64,000 nt of DNA from Vibrio natriegens NBRC 15636 = ATCC 14048 = DSM 759 (GCF_035621455.1 NZ_CP141822.1:930001-994000), one strand, 5' to 3'; counted from the stretch's first letter, positions 50,309 through 58,472 are shown. A program made the numbers and translations. Notes: generated by a model from the sequence alone, not told the origin.

Positions 50309-50555
50309 ACTCAAAGTGTCCGTTGTGGATTGCCAAGGAATGGTAATACAGACGGCCAGTATTTCGCCATTAGTTATTGACGTGTGTAGCACCCCAGTTT
50401 TTCGCGTTTGAACGCCGTTACATTTTCGCAGCGCAGTAACGATATTGGTGAACTCTGTGAGATTCAAAATGATGTCTAGACCCACTTAACGATGAACGAG
50501 TTCGTGCCTTATTTGTCGTTGAGTTCCAAAGTTGGTGGGGAAGCCAGGAGGCGCT

Positions 50556-51299
50556 ATGATTTTTTCTACAATCCAGTTTTTTATCACGATTCTACTCGCG
50601 GTAGTGTGTGCCAGAGCAATGAGTTTAAGTGGCGGTGAGCTCCCTGTTCTCGCTCTCATGATCCCTGCATTATGGCTACTCCCTCAAGGCGGACTAGCGG
50701 GTTTGGTGCTGCTTGGCGCTATGATGGCATACGGAGCCACACTCTCGATGCAGCCCATTGCGTTATCAATTGGGGTGTTAATTCTATTCCCACTGTTAAT
50801 GGTAGTGTTCTCTCATCGTAGTTCTCTTGGTGTATTGCTCACCACCGGGTTAATTGTATTGACTTTGCAAGTCGGCATTATGGTCACTCAGCAGGGTGGA
50901 AAATTGGCAGGTTCAGCATCAGTAACCGTTGTGCAGACGCTTGCTGTCATCGTCATGTGGTGGGCAATTACTCATTGGAAGGCTTCGAATAAGCACAGCT
51001 GGTGGCCATTGCTGTTGTTATTACCACTGTGGGTGGCAGATTTAACCTATGCCGCATTGGTTGCACTCTGTCTGACCGGTATGCTTGCCTCCATGGAGAC
51101 ACTGACAAAGATAAAGCAATCCATTCACTGGAGTAAGCTGCTTTGTTGGACGCTTCCGACAGTTGGTTTTGCCGCATTGGTTGTCAGCCCTGCGACCGAT
51201 GTGCCTAAGCCCGTTTTTGTTGTTTGGATCTGTTTATTGGGTACGGCGTGGATGACGGATTACATCCTGCGCAGTGGTGATGAGCAAGCAGAGCTGTAA
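50556..51299 (+). CDS. Hypothetical multi-pass membrane protein
   Basis: A 247-residue very hydrophobic protein with six to eight predicted membrane segments and short loops. ATG 50556 follows a GGAGGC site. Segments such as LPVLALMIPALWLLPQGGLAGLVLL and the final VWICLLGTAWMTDYIL show no family I recognise. Last gene before ffs; no link in function is evident. Confidence 0.65.
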   Translation: MIFSTIQFFITILLAVVCARAMSLSGGELPVLALMIPALWLLPQGGLAGLVLLGAMMAYGATLSMQPIALSIGVLILFPLLMVVFSHRSSLGVLLTTGLIVLTLQVGIMVTQQGGKLAGSASVTVVQTLAVIVMWWAITHWKASNKHSWWPLLLLLPLWVADLTYAALVALCLTGMLASMETLTKIKQSIHWSKLLCWTLPTVGFAALVVSPATDVPKPVFVVWICLLGTAWMTDYILRSGDEQAEL

Positions 51300-51442
51300 G
51301 TTCTCAGTAGATCCTAGATTGACCGAGTTTTGTTCAAACGATCGCTAATTGGTGAAATTAAAGGTTTTTGCCCTTGCATTATGAGGTCCGATACTGAATA
51401 ATCGCCCCATCGTTTGAGGCAAGTCCTCAACAAAAGAATTAT

Positions 51443-51548
51443 GGGGCTCTGGTCCTCTCGCAACAATAGCTCGTGAACTCGGTCAGGTCCGGAAGGAAGC
51501 AGCCGCAGCGTGTGACTTGTGTGCCGGGATGTGGCTGGGGTCCCACCC
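51443..51548 (+). ncRNA. ffs: 4.5S/SRP RNA (ffs), attachment site of the CAST
   Basis: About 106 nt. It has the highly conserved SRP loop core GTCAGGTCCGGAAGGAAGCAGC, described here as 51482-51503, with the apical GGAA tetraloop and the asymmetric AGCAG side. The 5' GGGGCTC and 3' GGTCCCACCC ends pair. It binds Ffh to form the bacterial signal recognition particle. The gene is intact. The transposon begins directly downstream, and the segment from 51485 is matched by the second CRISPR spacer of the element. Confidence 0.93.
51485..51504 (+). other. Protospacer in ffs matched by the home guide
   Basis: Twenty positions align with the second spacer (63757-63776), with mismatches only at 6, 12, 15 and 18. 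Positions 6, 12 and 18 are those flipped out of the guide-target duplex in type I effectors. The bases 5' of it are TC, not the preferred CC, in keeping with the relaxed PAM use of I-F3 systems. Identity past position 20 drops to chance level. Confidence 0.8.
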
Positions 51549-51551
51549 ATT

Positions 51552-51592
51552 GTGAAGCCTGCAATATATGTTCGCATAAATTGCAGGCTTTC
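51552..51592 (+). terminator. Terminator-like hairpin after ffs, at the element boundary
   Basis: Sixteen-base arms, beginning AAGCCTGCAAT and ending ATTGCAGGCTT, pair with one mismatch around a stable TTCG loop. A short T-rich tract follows. It would end the ffs transcript. It lies exactly where guided insertion should occur, so part of it may be transposon end sequence. Confidence 0.7.
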
Positions 51593-51622
51593 TTCATATT
51601 TGCACCATAAGTCTTCATAGTC
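51571..51622 (+). repeat. Candidate TnsB-binding repeats at the ffs-proximal end
   Basis: Three TTC(G)CATA-type motifs have CATA at 51575, 51595 and 51616, steps of 20 and 21 bp. Tn7-like ends carry several TnsB sites of about 20 bp in the 90-110 bp before tnsA, which fits. The motif is short and the assignment is inferred. Confidence 0.45.
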
Positions 51623-51628
51623 TATTTT

Positions 51629-51648
51629 TTTGTTGTAGGTTTACAACA
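51629..51648. promoter_or_regulatory. Palindrome upstream of tnsA
   Basis: An 8-bp inverted repeat TTGTTGTA/TACAACAA around a 4-nt centre ends 15 bp before tnsA. It differs from the ACTTAG palindromes used elsewhere in the element. It could be an operator for tnsABC or part of the transposon end. Confidence 0.45.
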
Positions 51649-51662
51649 ACAGTGATTTTGCT

Positions 51663-52286
51663 ATGTTCGACCAAACCAAGAAGTCATCTCACGTACACAA
51701 CATCTGTAAGTTCATGAGCTTGAAGAATGATGCTGTTGTTCGAACGCTCTCTATTTTAGAGTTCGACTTTTGTTTCCATCTCGAATATAACCCCGACGTA
51801 GAAAAATACCTTTCTCAACCACATGGTTATCATTACCAGTTCAACAATCGTAAATGTCGTTACACTCCTGATTTTTTAGTCTTTGATCGCCAAGAACGTT
51901 CTTCATTTATTGAGATCAAGCATTCTAGCCAAATTCTGAAACCTGACTTTAGAGCAAGGTTTGCGGAAAAACAGCGTGTTGCACGAGAAGAGCATGATAA
52001 ACGTCTAATTTTAATCACCGAGAAACAAATCAGAATCAACCCAATATTCAATAATCTGAAGCTCTTGCATCGATACTCAGGTCTTCATTCGGTGACCAAA
52101 GTACAAAAAAGCGTATTAGGTTATATTCAACGTAAGCAAAGAGTAAAACTGTATGAAGTGTCTGAATACCTTGGGTTATCTGAGCATGAAACATTAACAT
52201 CGGCACTTTGCTGGCTGTCATCGGGTAAGGTTAAGACGGATTTTAAAAGTGCTGATTTTAGCTTAAATAGTTATGTTTGGTGCTAA
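51663..52286 (+). CDS. tnsA: TnsA endonuclease of the Tn7-like transposase
   Basis: A 207-residue endonuclease. The restriction-enzyme-like catalytic residues are visible as E33 in LEFDF, D70 in YTPDF and E84/K86 in FIEIK. The C-terminal part (about 130-205) is the winged-helix region that contacts TnsC. TnsA cuts the 5' ends of the element so that, with TnsB, it moves by cut-and-paste. It is the first gene from the ffs-proximal end, and its stop overlaps the tnsB start by one base. Confidence 0.93.
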   Translation: MFDQTKKSSHVHNICKFMSLKNDAVVRTLSILEFDFCFHLEYNPDVEKYLSQPHGYHYQFNNRKCRYTPDFLVFDRQERSSFIEIKHSSQILKPDFRARFAEKQRVAREEHDKRLILITEKQIRINPIFNNLKLLHRYSGLHSVTKVQKSVLGYIQRKQRVKLYEVSEYLGLSEHETLTSALCWLSSGKVKTDFKSADFSLNSYVWC

Positions 52287-54166
52287 TGGTGGCATCAGAA
52301 CTTGATAACTTTGTCGGCTTTTTTGATGAAGTGGAAGCTTCAAGATCAGAAGCTCAAATGGAGTCACAAATTCCCGTTGAGTTATTTCAAAGTGATACTG
52401 ACCGCTCATCTTCATTTGATTCTCTTCCTGAAAAAACACAAAAAGAAGTACTTCGTCGTCTCAAAATTATTCAGTTTGTAGAAGTCCGTCTTAAAGGTGG
52501 ATGGACAGAAAAGAACCTCGACCCAATATTAAATATGGTCGAAAATGCTTTAGAACTACCTCGTCCAAGCTGGCGAACTCTCGCTAGTTGGAAAAAAGAC
52601 TATTATGAGTCGGGAAAAAAGTGGCTCTCTTTAATCCCGAAGCATACCCAAAAGGGGAATCGAACTGCTCATACAGATTCCCAATTCCTTATTGATGAAG
52701 CAATTGAAAGAAAGTATCTGACGAGAGAGCGTTTAAGTGTCGCTGAAACATACAGGTACTATAAAAGCCGTGTGATAAAGACCAATCAAACGATTGTAGA
52801 AGGAAAAATAGACCTGATTAGCCAGCGGGCCTTTTATGATCGGGTGAATAGTTTACCTGCTTATGATGTAGCAGTGGCAAGGTATGGTAAGCGCTATGCT
52901 GATAGGGCATTTCGCTCTGTAGGTCAGCAAATCCCTGCGACTAAGCCCATGGAGTACGTAGAAATAGACCATACTCCGGTGCCAGTTATATTGATCGATG
53001 ATGAGTTAGACGTGCCATTAGGGCGTCCTTACTTAACAATGCTCTACGACAGGTTTAGCAAGTGTATTGTAGGTTTGAGTGTTAATTTCCGAGAACCTAG
53101 TTTTGATTCTGTTCGAAAAGCTTTGCTTAACGCTCTTTTAAATAAAAATTGGGTTAAGGACAAGTATCCGTCAGTTAAGAATGATTGGCCTTGCTGTGGG
53201 AAAATTGATTACTTGGTGGTTGATAATGGAGCGGAGTTTTGGAGTAATAGCTTGGAAGACTCGCTGAAACCCCTAGTGTCAGACATTCAGTACAGTCAAG
53301 CCGCTAAGCCATGGCGAAAATCGGGTATAGAGAAACTTTTTGATCAGCTTAATAAAGGTTTGACTAATTCTTTACCTGGAAAAACATTTACAAATCCAAC
53401 CCAATTAGAAGATTACGACCCTAAAAAAGAGTCGGTTGTTCGAGTATCTGTATTTTTGGAACTACTACATAAGTGGGTAATCGACTATTACCATATGTCT
53501 CCTGACGCACGAGAACGTGATGTCCCATACCACAAGTGGCATGAATCGAAGTGGCGTCCTAATACTTATGAAGGTGAGGAGAAATCTAGGTTAAAAATAG
53601 AGCTTGGGTTACTCCGGCACCGAACAATAGGGCTTGCAGGTATTAGATTGCATAACTTACGTTATCAATCAGACGAGCTAATCGAGTATCGGAAATATTG
53701 CTCTGTAAAATATGAAAGGAAGTTGTTTGTAAAAACAAAAACAGACCCCTCTGATATCAGTTCCATTTATGTCTACCTTGAGTTTGAAAATCGCTACATT
53801 AGAGTCCCTGCAGTTGATAATAGCGGTTATACACAAGGACTTTCTCTGTTTGAACATGAACGAATCCAACGAGTTCGCCGTCTAAACACGAAGCGTATGG
53901 TTGATGAAGAAGCGCTAGCTGATACCTATCTCTATATGGAAAGCAGGATTGAAGCAGAGACCGAACGACTGCGTAATTATGGGAATAAGAAGCGGTCGCA
54001 ACCCAAGATTGGAAACACATCAAAATTGGCGAAGTTTAGGGATGTTGGAACTACAGGGCCAAGCTCCATTATTACTAAGTCAGTTAACGAACCTTTAACC
54101 AATTCATACGATGAGAGCGTTATCGATTTAGATGACGAGGATTTTGATGAAATTGAGGGGTATTGA
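52286..54166 (+). CDS. tnsB: TnsB DDE transposase
   Basis: A 626-residue transposase. The DDE triad is D228 (EIDHTPV), D313 (LVVDNGAEFW) and E349 (KSGIEKLFDQL). N-terminal helix-turn-helix regions (about 40-200) bind the element ends. A C-terminal acidic tail (SVIDLDDEDFDEIEGY) is the probable TnsC-contact hook. ATG 52286 is chosen over the in-frame TTG 52277 because it overlaps the tnsA stop. TnsB cuts and joins the 3' ends. Confidence 0.94.
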   Translation: MVASELDNFVGFFDEVEASRSEAQMESQIPVELFQSDTDRSSSFDSLPEKTQKEVLRRLKIIQFVEVRLKGGWTEKNLDPILNMVENALELPRPSWRTLASWKKDYYESGKKWLSLIPKHTQKGNRTAHTDSQFLIDEAIERKYLTRERLSVAETYRYYKSRVIKTNQTIVEGKIDLISQRAFYDRVNSLPAYDVAVARYGKRYADRAFRSVGQQIPATKPMEYVEIDHTPVPVILIDDELDVPLGRPYLTMLYDRFSKCIVGLSVNFREPSFDSVRKALLNALLNKNWVKDKYPSVKNDWPCCGKIDYLVVDNGAEFWSNSLEDSLKPLVSDIQYSQAAKPWRKSGIEKLFDQLNKGLTNSLPGKTFTNPTQLEDYDPKKESVVRVSVFLELLHKWVIDYYHMSPDARERDVPYHKWHESKWRPNTYEGEEKSRLKIELGLLRHRTIGLAGIRLHNLRYQSDELIEYRKYCSVKYERKLFVKTKTDPSDISSIYVYLEFENRYIRVPAVDNSGYTQGLSLFEHERIQRVRRLNTKRMVDEEALADTYLYMESRIEAETERLRNYGNKKRSQPKIGNTSKLAKFRDVGTTGPSSIITKSVNEPLTNSYDESVIDLDDEDFDEIEGY

Positions 54167-54168
54167 TA

Positions 54169-55236
54169 GTGAATATTACTCCAGATCAAAGGGCACAATT
54201 AGCTGCTTATGAGAACTGTTTTATTGAGTATCCCGAAATCACTGAGATCTACTCAATCTTTGACCAGCTTCGTTTTAATCAATCATTAGGTGGAGAGCCG
54301 GAGTCGTTTCTCCTTACGGGCGAAGCTGGAAGTGGTAAGACAGCGTTGATCGATAATTATCTTAGTCGTTTTGAAGTCAGTGCGAATAGTTGGTCTCAGC
54401 AAACCATACTGAGCACTCGAATTCCTAGCCGAGTAAATGAGCAAAATACGTTGACTCAGTTCTTGGTCGATTTAGATGTAAAATCCGGTGGAAGAGGTGT
54501 ACGGCGGCGCAATGAAATTGCTTTAGCGGAAGCGGTTGTGGCGCAACTAAAGCGTAAATTGGTAGAGCTTATAATTGTTAACGAAGTGCAAGAGCTGGTC
54601 GAGTTTTCAACGGCTCAAGAAAGGCAAGTTATTGCCAATACATTTAAATATATAAGTGAAGAGGCAAGGGTTTCGTTTGTGTTAGTCGGTATGCCTTATG
54701 CGAGTGTATTAGCACAAGAGCCGCAATGGGATTCACGATTGAGTTGGAGAAGAAATCTCAACTATTTTAAGCTGTTCAAGAGTAAAGTCGATGAAAGAAA
54801 TACCGCTCAATCATATGAAATCGATGTCGCCCAAAAGAAACATTTTGCTAAATTTGTCGCTGGGTTAGCATCTAGAATGGGATATGACAACCCTCCGAAG
54901 CTTACTAATAATGACATCCTATATCCGTTGTTTGTAATGTGCCGAGGCGAGTGCCGGAGACTGAAACACTTTCTGTCAGATGCAATGATTATGAGCTTTA
55001 AAGACAGTACAGATACGATTGACAAAGAAACTTTGTCTCGTACTTTTGCCTTTAAGTTTCCGCACATGGCGAACCCTTTTATTTGCTCTCTTAGTGAGAT
55101 CAAACTGAGCCAAATTGATACCAATTCATTTTACAACACAAAAGCTATTTCAATAGAAGATAGGATCTTAGCTCCACGTTTTACAGACGATTTCCCCTTA
55201 AGTATGTTGTTAAGCAAAGGAGGTATGAAGGTTTAG
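54169..55236 (+). CDS. tnsC: TnsC AAA+ targeting ATPase
   Basis: A 355-residue AAA+ ATPase. Walker A is GEAGSGKT (51-58). The Walker B strand reads LIIVNEVQEL, with Asn138 where Asp is usual, followed by the catalytic Glu139. Sensor region VSFVLVGMPYASVL is typical. TnsC filaments link the TniQ-Cascade target complex to TnsA-TnsB. The GTG start follows GAGGGG. The gene overlaps the convergent xre by 4 bp. Confidence 0.92.
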   Translation: MNITPDQRAQLAAYENCFIEYPEITEIYSIFDQLRFNQSLGGEPESFLLTGEAGSGKTALIDNYLSRFEVSANSWSQQTILSTRIPSRVNEQNTLTQFLVDLDVKSGGRGVRRRNEIALAEAVVAQLKRKLVELIIVNEVQELVEFSTAQERQVIANTFKYISEEARVSFVLVGMPYASVLAQEPQWDSRLSWRRNLNYFKLFKSKVDERNTAQSYEIDVAQKKHFAKFVAGLASRMGYDNPPKLTNNDILYPLFVMCRGECRRLKHFLSDAMIMSFKDSTDTIDKETLSRTFAFKFPHMANPFICSLSEIKLSQIDTNSFYNTKAISIEDRILAPRFTDDFPLSMLLSKGGMKV

Positions 55237-55538
55237 TCTCGAACTAAAGACGCAAGCAGGGCCGCCTTATCTTCATCACTCATCTTTTCAATTACACACG
55301 CAAGCTCCGCACTCAACTCATTTTCACAAAAGAAATAGTTGAGTGGTACATCTAACTCTTCAGCCATACGACGTAGAGTACCGATATCCGGCACATGTCT
55401 TCCTTTTTCGTAGTGGTTCATTCGACCACTAGCAGAACTCGGCTCCATACCAATTTTCACCCCTAGATCTTTTTGGGTGATCTTGGCTTTTTTACGTGCA
55501 GCTTTGAGCCTCTCTGGGATTGGGTTGTGGTTTTGCAC
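55233..55538 (-). CDS. Xre-family repressor of the CAST
   Basis: A 101-residue protein starting at GTG. The helix-turn-helix is LKAARKKAKITQKDLGVKIGM with YEKGRHVPDIGTLRRMAEEL, and a short C-terminal helical part (SDEDKAALLASLV) follows. I-F3 elements commonly encode an Xre regulator that controls the transposition and guide genes. Two ACTTAG-N5-CTAAGT palindromes lie in its own promoter region and a third before tniQ, so it likely regulates itself and the targeting operon. Confidence 0.88.
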   Translation of the reverse strand: MQNHNPIPERLKAARKKAKITQKDLGVKIGMEPSSASGRMNHYEKGRHVPDIGTLRRMAEELDVPLNYFFCENELSAELACVIEKMSDEDKAALLASLVRD

Positions 55539-55566
55539 TTACTCATTTCTAACAAACCTATCGATA

Positions 55567-55583
55567 ACTTAGATTGTCTAAGT
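55567..55583. promoter_or_regulatory. Xre operator candidate 1
   Basis: ACTTAG-ATTGT-CTAAGT, a perfect 6-bp palindrome, 29 bp upstream of the xre start and 34 bp from operator 2. Confidence 0.75.
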
Positions 55584-55600
55584 TTTACTGATTTTTGTAT

Positions 55601-55617
55601 ACTTAGCAATCCTAAGT
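55601..55617. promoter_or_regulatory. Xre operator candidate 2
   Basis: ACTTAG-CAATC-CTAAGT, the same palindrome. It lies 22 bp before ATG 55640 of the divergent gene, so it may control that gene as well as xre. Confidence 0.75.
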
Positions 55618-55639
55618 TTTTACTGGTTTGAATAGGCTA

Positions 55640-56266
55640 ATGAAGAAAGTACTCAAAATGAATCCTTATATGTTTAACTTATTGATTGAAAGAGAGATGG
55701 ATAATTTTTCAGTCGTAGAGATAAGAGATGCATTGATGGAATGTGCTCAGATTTTTGAAGATAAAGAGCAAGCTCGTAAGTACGTATACAGACAACTTCT
55801 TTCATTTGAGAGGAAGGGGTGGTTGGCTTCCACGGGCTCTAGGAGAGATAAACGCTATTTGTTGACAAAGAAATTTCACTCTCAGTCTTTTGAACCAAGA
55901 AAAAGCAGTAAGGAAAAACCAATATCAGCGCGCAGCGAAGAGATAGAAAATACGATTGGTGTGCTTAACCAAGAGAAAACACAATATGAGGGGGAGCTAT
56001 CAATTGTCTTAAGTGAGCTCGAAGAATATCAATCATTGTTAGTACGTTTTCCTAGCAACACAGTGATATTAAAGCCCATGTTTGATGCTACTAAAGATAG
56101 AACTGCCAAACTACTAGGTAAAATCAACGCGTTGACTAACTGTATACATGCTACGAGGACTGAGGCTTCTACATGCAAAAAAGTTAGCACTCTGAAGTAT
56201 CGAGAAGACGCTGGTTCAGTTTGTTCTTGGTTCCCTTTATCTGCTACTCGACCGAAAACAGAATAG
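55640..56266 (+). CDS. Unknown protein, winged-helix-like N-terminus plus coiled coil
   Basis: About 208 residues. I do not recognise a family. The first 75 residues look like a winged helix (FSVVEIRDALMECAQIFEDK, then RKGWLASTGSRRDKRYLLTKKF). A basic linker follows, then a helical coiled-coil stretch (about 100-175), and the tail has three cysteines. ATG 55640 or TTG 55628 is the start. It is divergent from xre with two shared operators, so it is probably co-regulated with the CAST. Role unknown. Confidence 0.65.
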   Translation: MKKVLKMNPYMFNLLIEREMDNFSVVEIRDALMECAQIFEDKEQARKYVYRQLLSFERKGWLASTGSRRDKRYLLTKKFHSQSFEPRKSSKEKPISARSEEIENTIGVLNQEKTQYEGELSIVLSELEEYQSLLVRFPSNTVILKPMFDATKDRTAKLLGKINALTNCIHATRTEASTCKKVSTLKYREDAGSVCSWFPLSATRPKTE

Positions 56267-56934
56267 AAGCACTCATACGGGCAAGTAACATGGTTGCGAT
56301 TTACAGCATGATTTTGTGTACTGTGAAGAAGTGAAAGTGCAGTGGATGTTGAAGAACAGGCAGTTTTTAAAGGTGTCTTTTATTTTGATAACTGAAATAA
56401 AAGGTTGTTTACTTTCAGTCTTTACACTTAATTTGTGATGTTACTCATATTAATTTCCATCAAGGATTGACTCAAATATTTCATGTAAGATCAAGGAAAA
56501 TATTTTTCCGTGCGGTTATTTATAAGCCGATCTCAATACTTGTGATTTTACTTATTCAAGTCTGCCCTTTCCTCATCGGTTAGTATTTACTCACTGATTT
56601 TTTTCTTTTGAGTAGTTATCCACAAGTCATCCTAGAACTGTAACTTGATCAAAAAGATCAATAGCACTATCTTGAACGGGCTTACAACCGAAACACAATA
56701 TATAGTATTCTGGTTGTGAGTAACTTTATACACAATGGAGGGAATGTTGATTGATAAGATTTAAGTAAAAACCCCTAAGCCAAGCTAAGGCTTAGATTAG
56801 GGGAAAGAGTATAAAATAGGTTTAGGAGTAAACTAATTAGTATACGACTTTTTTGAGCGGTCTTAGAAGAGTATACATAGTTAGGCACCTCCGCAACCTG
56901 AGAATTTTTACAGTGTGACACAGGAAATAGAGAT
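56267..56934. other. 668-bp AT-rich non-coding stretch in the cargo
   Basis: No gene is seen. It holds an 8-bp-stem AT hairpin near 56378-56402, one TTATCCACA box (56616-56624), a TTGATC-N5-GATCAA palindrome (56646-56662) and a hairpin at 56770-56801. The last 110 bp, with a GTATAC repeat pair, leads into the small repeat-protein gene. It may be degraded cargo or a long leader. Confidence 0.5.
56770..56801 (-). terminator. Hairpin with minus-strand T-run
   Basis: CCCC and GGGG outer arms, with CTAAGCC/GGCTTAG inside. On the minus strand the hairpin is followed by GTTTTTAC, so it could terminate leftward transcription. Confidence 0.5.
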
Positions 56935-57177
56935 ATGAACACTAAGAAATCTTCGAAACAGGTTGCCTCTTTAGCGGCAACAACGTTGCAGGATCCATCT
57001 GCATCTGAAACGGCTAAAACTCTTGCAGGGTCAGTATTAGCTCAGTCCTCAACAAATAAACAGACTGGTGCCGACCTCGAAGAAAAAGCCTCAAAAGTTC
57101 TGAAAAGCAGTAAATACAGTGAAGACACTAAAACGCTTGCTGGTTCAGTTCTTTCACAGTCCAATAAAAAGAGATGA
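56935..57177 (+). CDS. Small two-repeat protein of the TIR cassette
   Basis: An 80-residue basic, Ser/Thr/Ala/Lys-rich protein. It consists of two imperfect copies of a unit of about 40 residues, each ending S-x-TAKTLAGSVLAQS-like (SETAKTLAGSVLAQS and SEDTKTLAGSVLSQS). The start follows an AGGAAATAGAG site. Similar short repeat proteins occur beside defence-type genes on mobile DNA; I recognise the pattern but no function. First of three same-strand cargo genes. Confidence 0.65.
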   Translation: MNTKKSSKQVASLAATTLQDPSASETAKTLAGSVLAQSSTNKQTGADLEEKASKVLKSSKYSEDTKTLAGSVLSQSNKKR

Positions 57178-57188
57178 GGGTAACACTA

Positions 57189-57610
57189 TGTGTAGAACCG
57201 ATTTGTTGAAAGATACGCAACGTATTATTGAAGGCTTAGGCTTTGAAGAAAATCAATCTGAAAAGCCATTCACTTACCAACGAAATGTAAAGTATCCAAG
57301 CATTTTTTCGGAAAAGAGCGATTACGCTAACTTCCTTCTTCACACACCTAAAGGCACTATTCAAGTTATGGCAAGGTTCCAAGAGGTTACCGGAACTGCT
57401 ATTGAAAAACTTGCTTATATCCCTTTTGATGCCGCCCGCACATCACACAACCATTATATTGTTGTTTGTGGTGGTGGTGAGCTATTGAAACAGAATAGGG
57501 CTGTGCGTTTCCTTAATGAGCATAAAGATGATGCCCCTAAGTTGCATGCTTTAGATATAAATAGCTTAGAGAGTTATCTTGAAAGTTGTTTTGACAACAA
57601 AGCTGCATAA
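57189..57610 (+). CDS. PD-(D/E)XK nuclease-like protein of the TIR cassette
   Basis: A 140-residue protein from ATG 57189 with a GAGGGTAAC site. The core NFLLHTPKGTIQVMARFQEVTGTAIEKLAYI with YIVVCGGGEL resembles the small PD-(D/E)XK nuclease-like families, where an E-x-K-x-Q strand precedes SGTA-EKL. Here the E-x-K is not clearly kept (QVMARFQ), so it may be catalytically altered. Placed 11 bp after the repeat protein and before the TIR gene; a cassette role in defence is inferred. Confidence 0.55.
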
Positions 57611-57629
57611 ATAGAAATATCTACAAATC

Positions 57630-57667
57630 AATCTGTCAGTATCCGAATAAACCTGATCTGACAGATT
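57630..57667 (+). promoter_or_regulatory. Hairpin between nuclease-like and TIR genes
   Basis: Ten-base arms AATCTGTCAG and CTGACAGATT are separated by 18 nt. No T-run directly follows. It may attenuate or terminate weakly before the TIR gene. Confidence 0.45.
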
Positions 57668-57730
57668 GTTCTAAAGCATTTTTGCGCCGCATCGCGGTAA
57701 GACTATTTATTTAATTAAGGGACAAATATT

Positions 57731-58426
57731 ATGTCAAGATGCACAGCACCAGTGAGAGGACACAGTTCAGCAGCAGCGGCTGCAAACTGTCCTGCATGCC
57801 GTTATAAAAGTCGTGGATATAGTAACTATAGCGGCTACAGCTCACCCTATCCATCGTATAGCAGTACGAGTAGCTACCCAAGAAACAGTGGTAGCGCTTC
57901 CAGAAGTTCAAGACCTCGTTGGTCTAAACCTAGCTCGACTGTATCGTATACTTCATCTCAAATTCTATCACTTACACCAATAAGGGAAGCCGTTGAAGTT
58001 CGAGCCGCCGCGCAGCCGGATCTTCGTGATGCATTTTTATGTCATGCATGGGCAGATCGTAAAGAGTCAGCCAAAGAACTGCATGATTTACTTGAAACCG
58101 CAGGTGTTAAAGTTTGGTTTAGTGAGAAAGATTTAGGACTAGGTGTACCAATGATGCGCGCCATTGATAAAGGTTTAGCAAATTCCAAAGTTGGGCTTGT
58201 GTTGGTTACCCCTGCAATGTTGGAGCGTCTACCGAAAGAGAGTGTTGCTGATAAAGAGCTTTCAGCTCTATTAGCAGGTAATCAACTCATCCCTATTGTA
58301 CACAATACGACATATGAAGCTCTTCGCAATGTAAGTCCTTTACTTGCATCTAGGTCAGGCTTGGACACTTCAGAAGACACAATGGCTGAAATTGCTGAAA
58401 AGATCGCAGAGTTAGTTGATATTTAG
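57731..58426 (+). CDS. TIR-domain protein with Cys/His N-terminus (putative defence effector)
   Basis: A 231-residue protein. The N-terminus has a possible zinc site (C4, H11, CPAC at 20-23). A Ser/Tyr-rich disordered linker covers about 28-82. The TIR domain (about 98-228) has DAFLCHAWADR, VKVWFSEKDLGLGVPMMRAIDKGL and SKVGLVLVTPAML, with a glutamate in VADKELSALL at the usual NAD-hydrolase position. Bacterial TIR proteins often deplete NAD during phage infection. It has its own ribosome site and terminator. Confidence 0.82.
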   Translation: MSRCTAPVRGHSSAAAAANCPACRYKSRGYSNYSGYSSPYPSYSSTSSYPRNSGSASRSSRPRWSKPSSTVSYTSSQILSLTPIREAVEVRAAAQPDLRDAFLCHAWADRKESAKELHDLLETAGVKVWFSEKDLGLGVPMMRAIDKGLANSKVGLVLVTPAMLERLPKESVADKELSALLAGNQLIPIVHNTTYEALRNVSPLLASRSGLDTSEDTMAEIAEKIAELVDI

Positions 58427-58450
58427 CTTTTTATCGATGCGTTTTTAATT

Positions 58451-58472
58451 GGCGACTTTTGTCGCCTTTTCT
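58451..58472 (+). terminator. Terminator of the TIR gene
   Basis: A GGCGAC/GTCGCC hairpin with a TTTT loop and following T tract, 25 bp after the TIR gene. Confidence 0.85.

Noticed and set aside
51631-51633. TGT at 51631 as the transposon end
   Set aside because: It is 146 bp from the protospacer start, too far for guided insertion, and leaves only about 30 bp before tnsA for TnsB sites.
56616-56624. TTATCCACA DnaA box as sign of a replication origin
   Set aside because: Only one box, no clustered copies and no replication gene; a single 9-mer is expected by chance in a window of this size.
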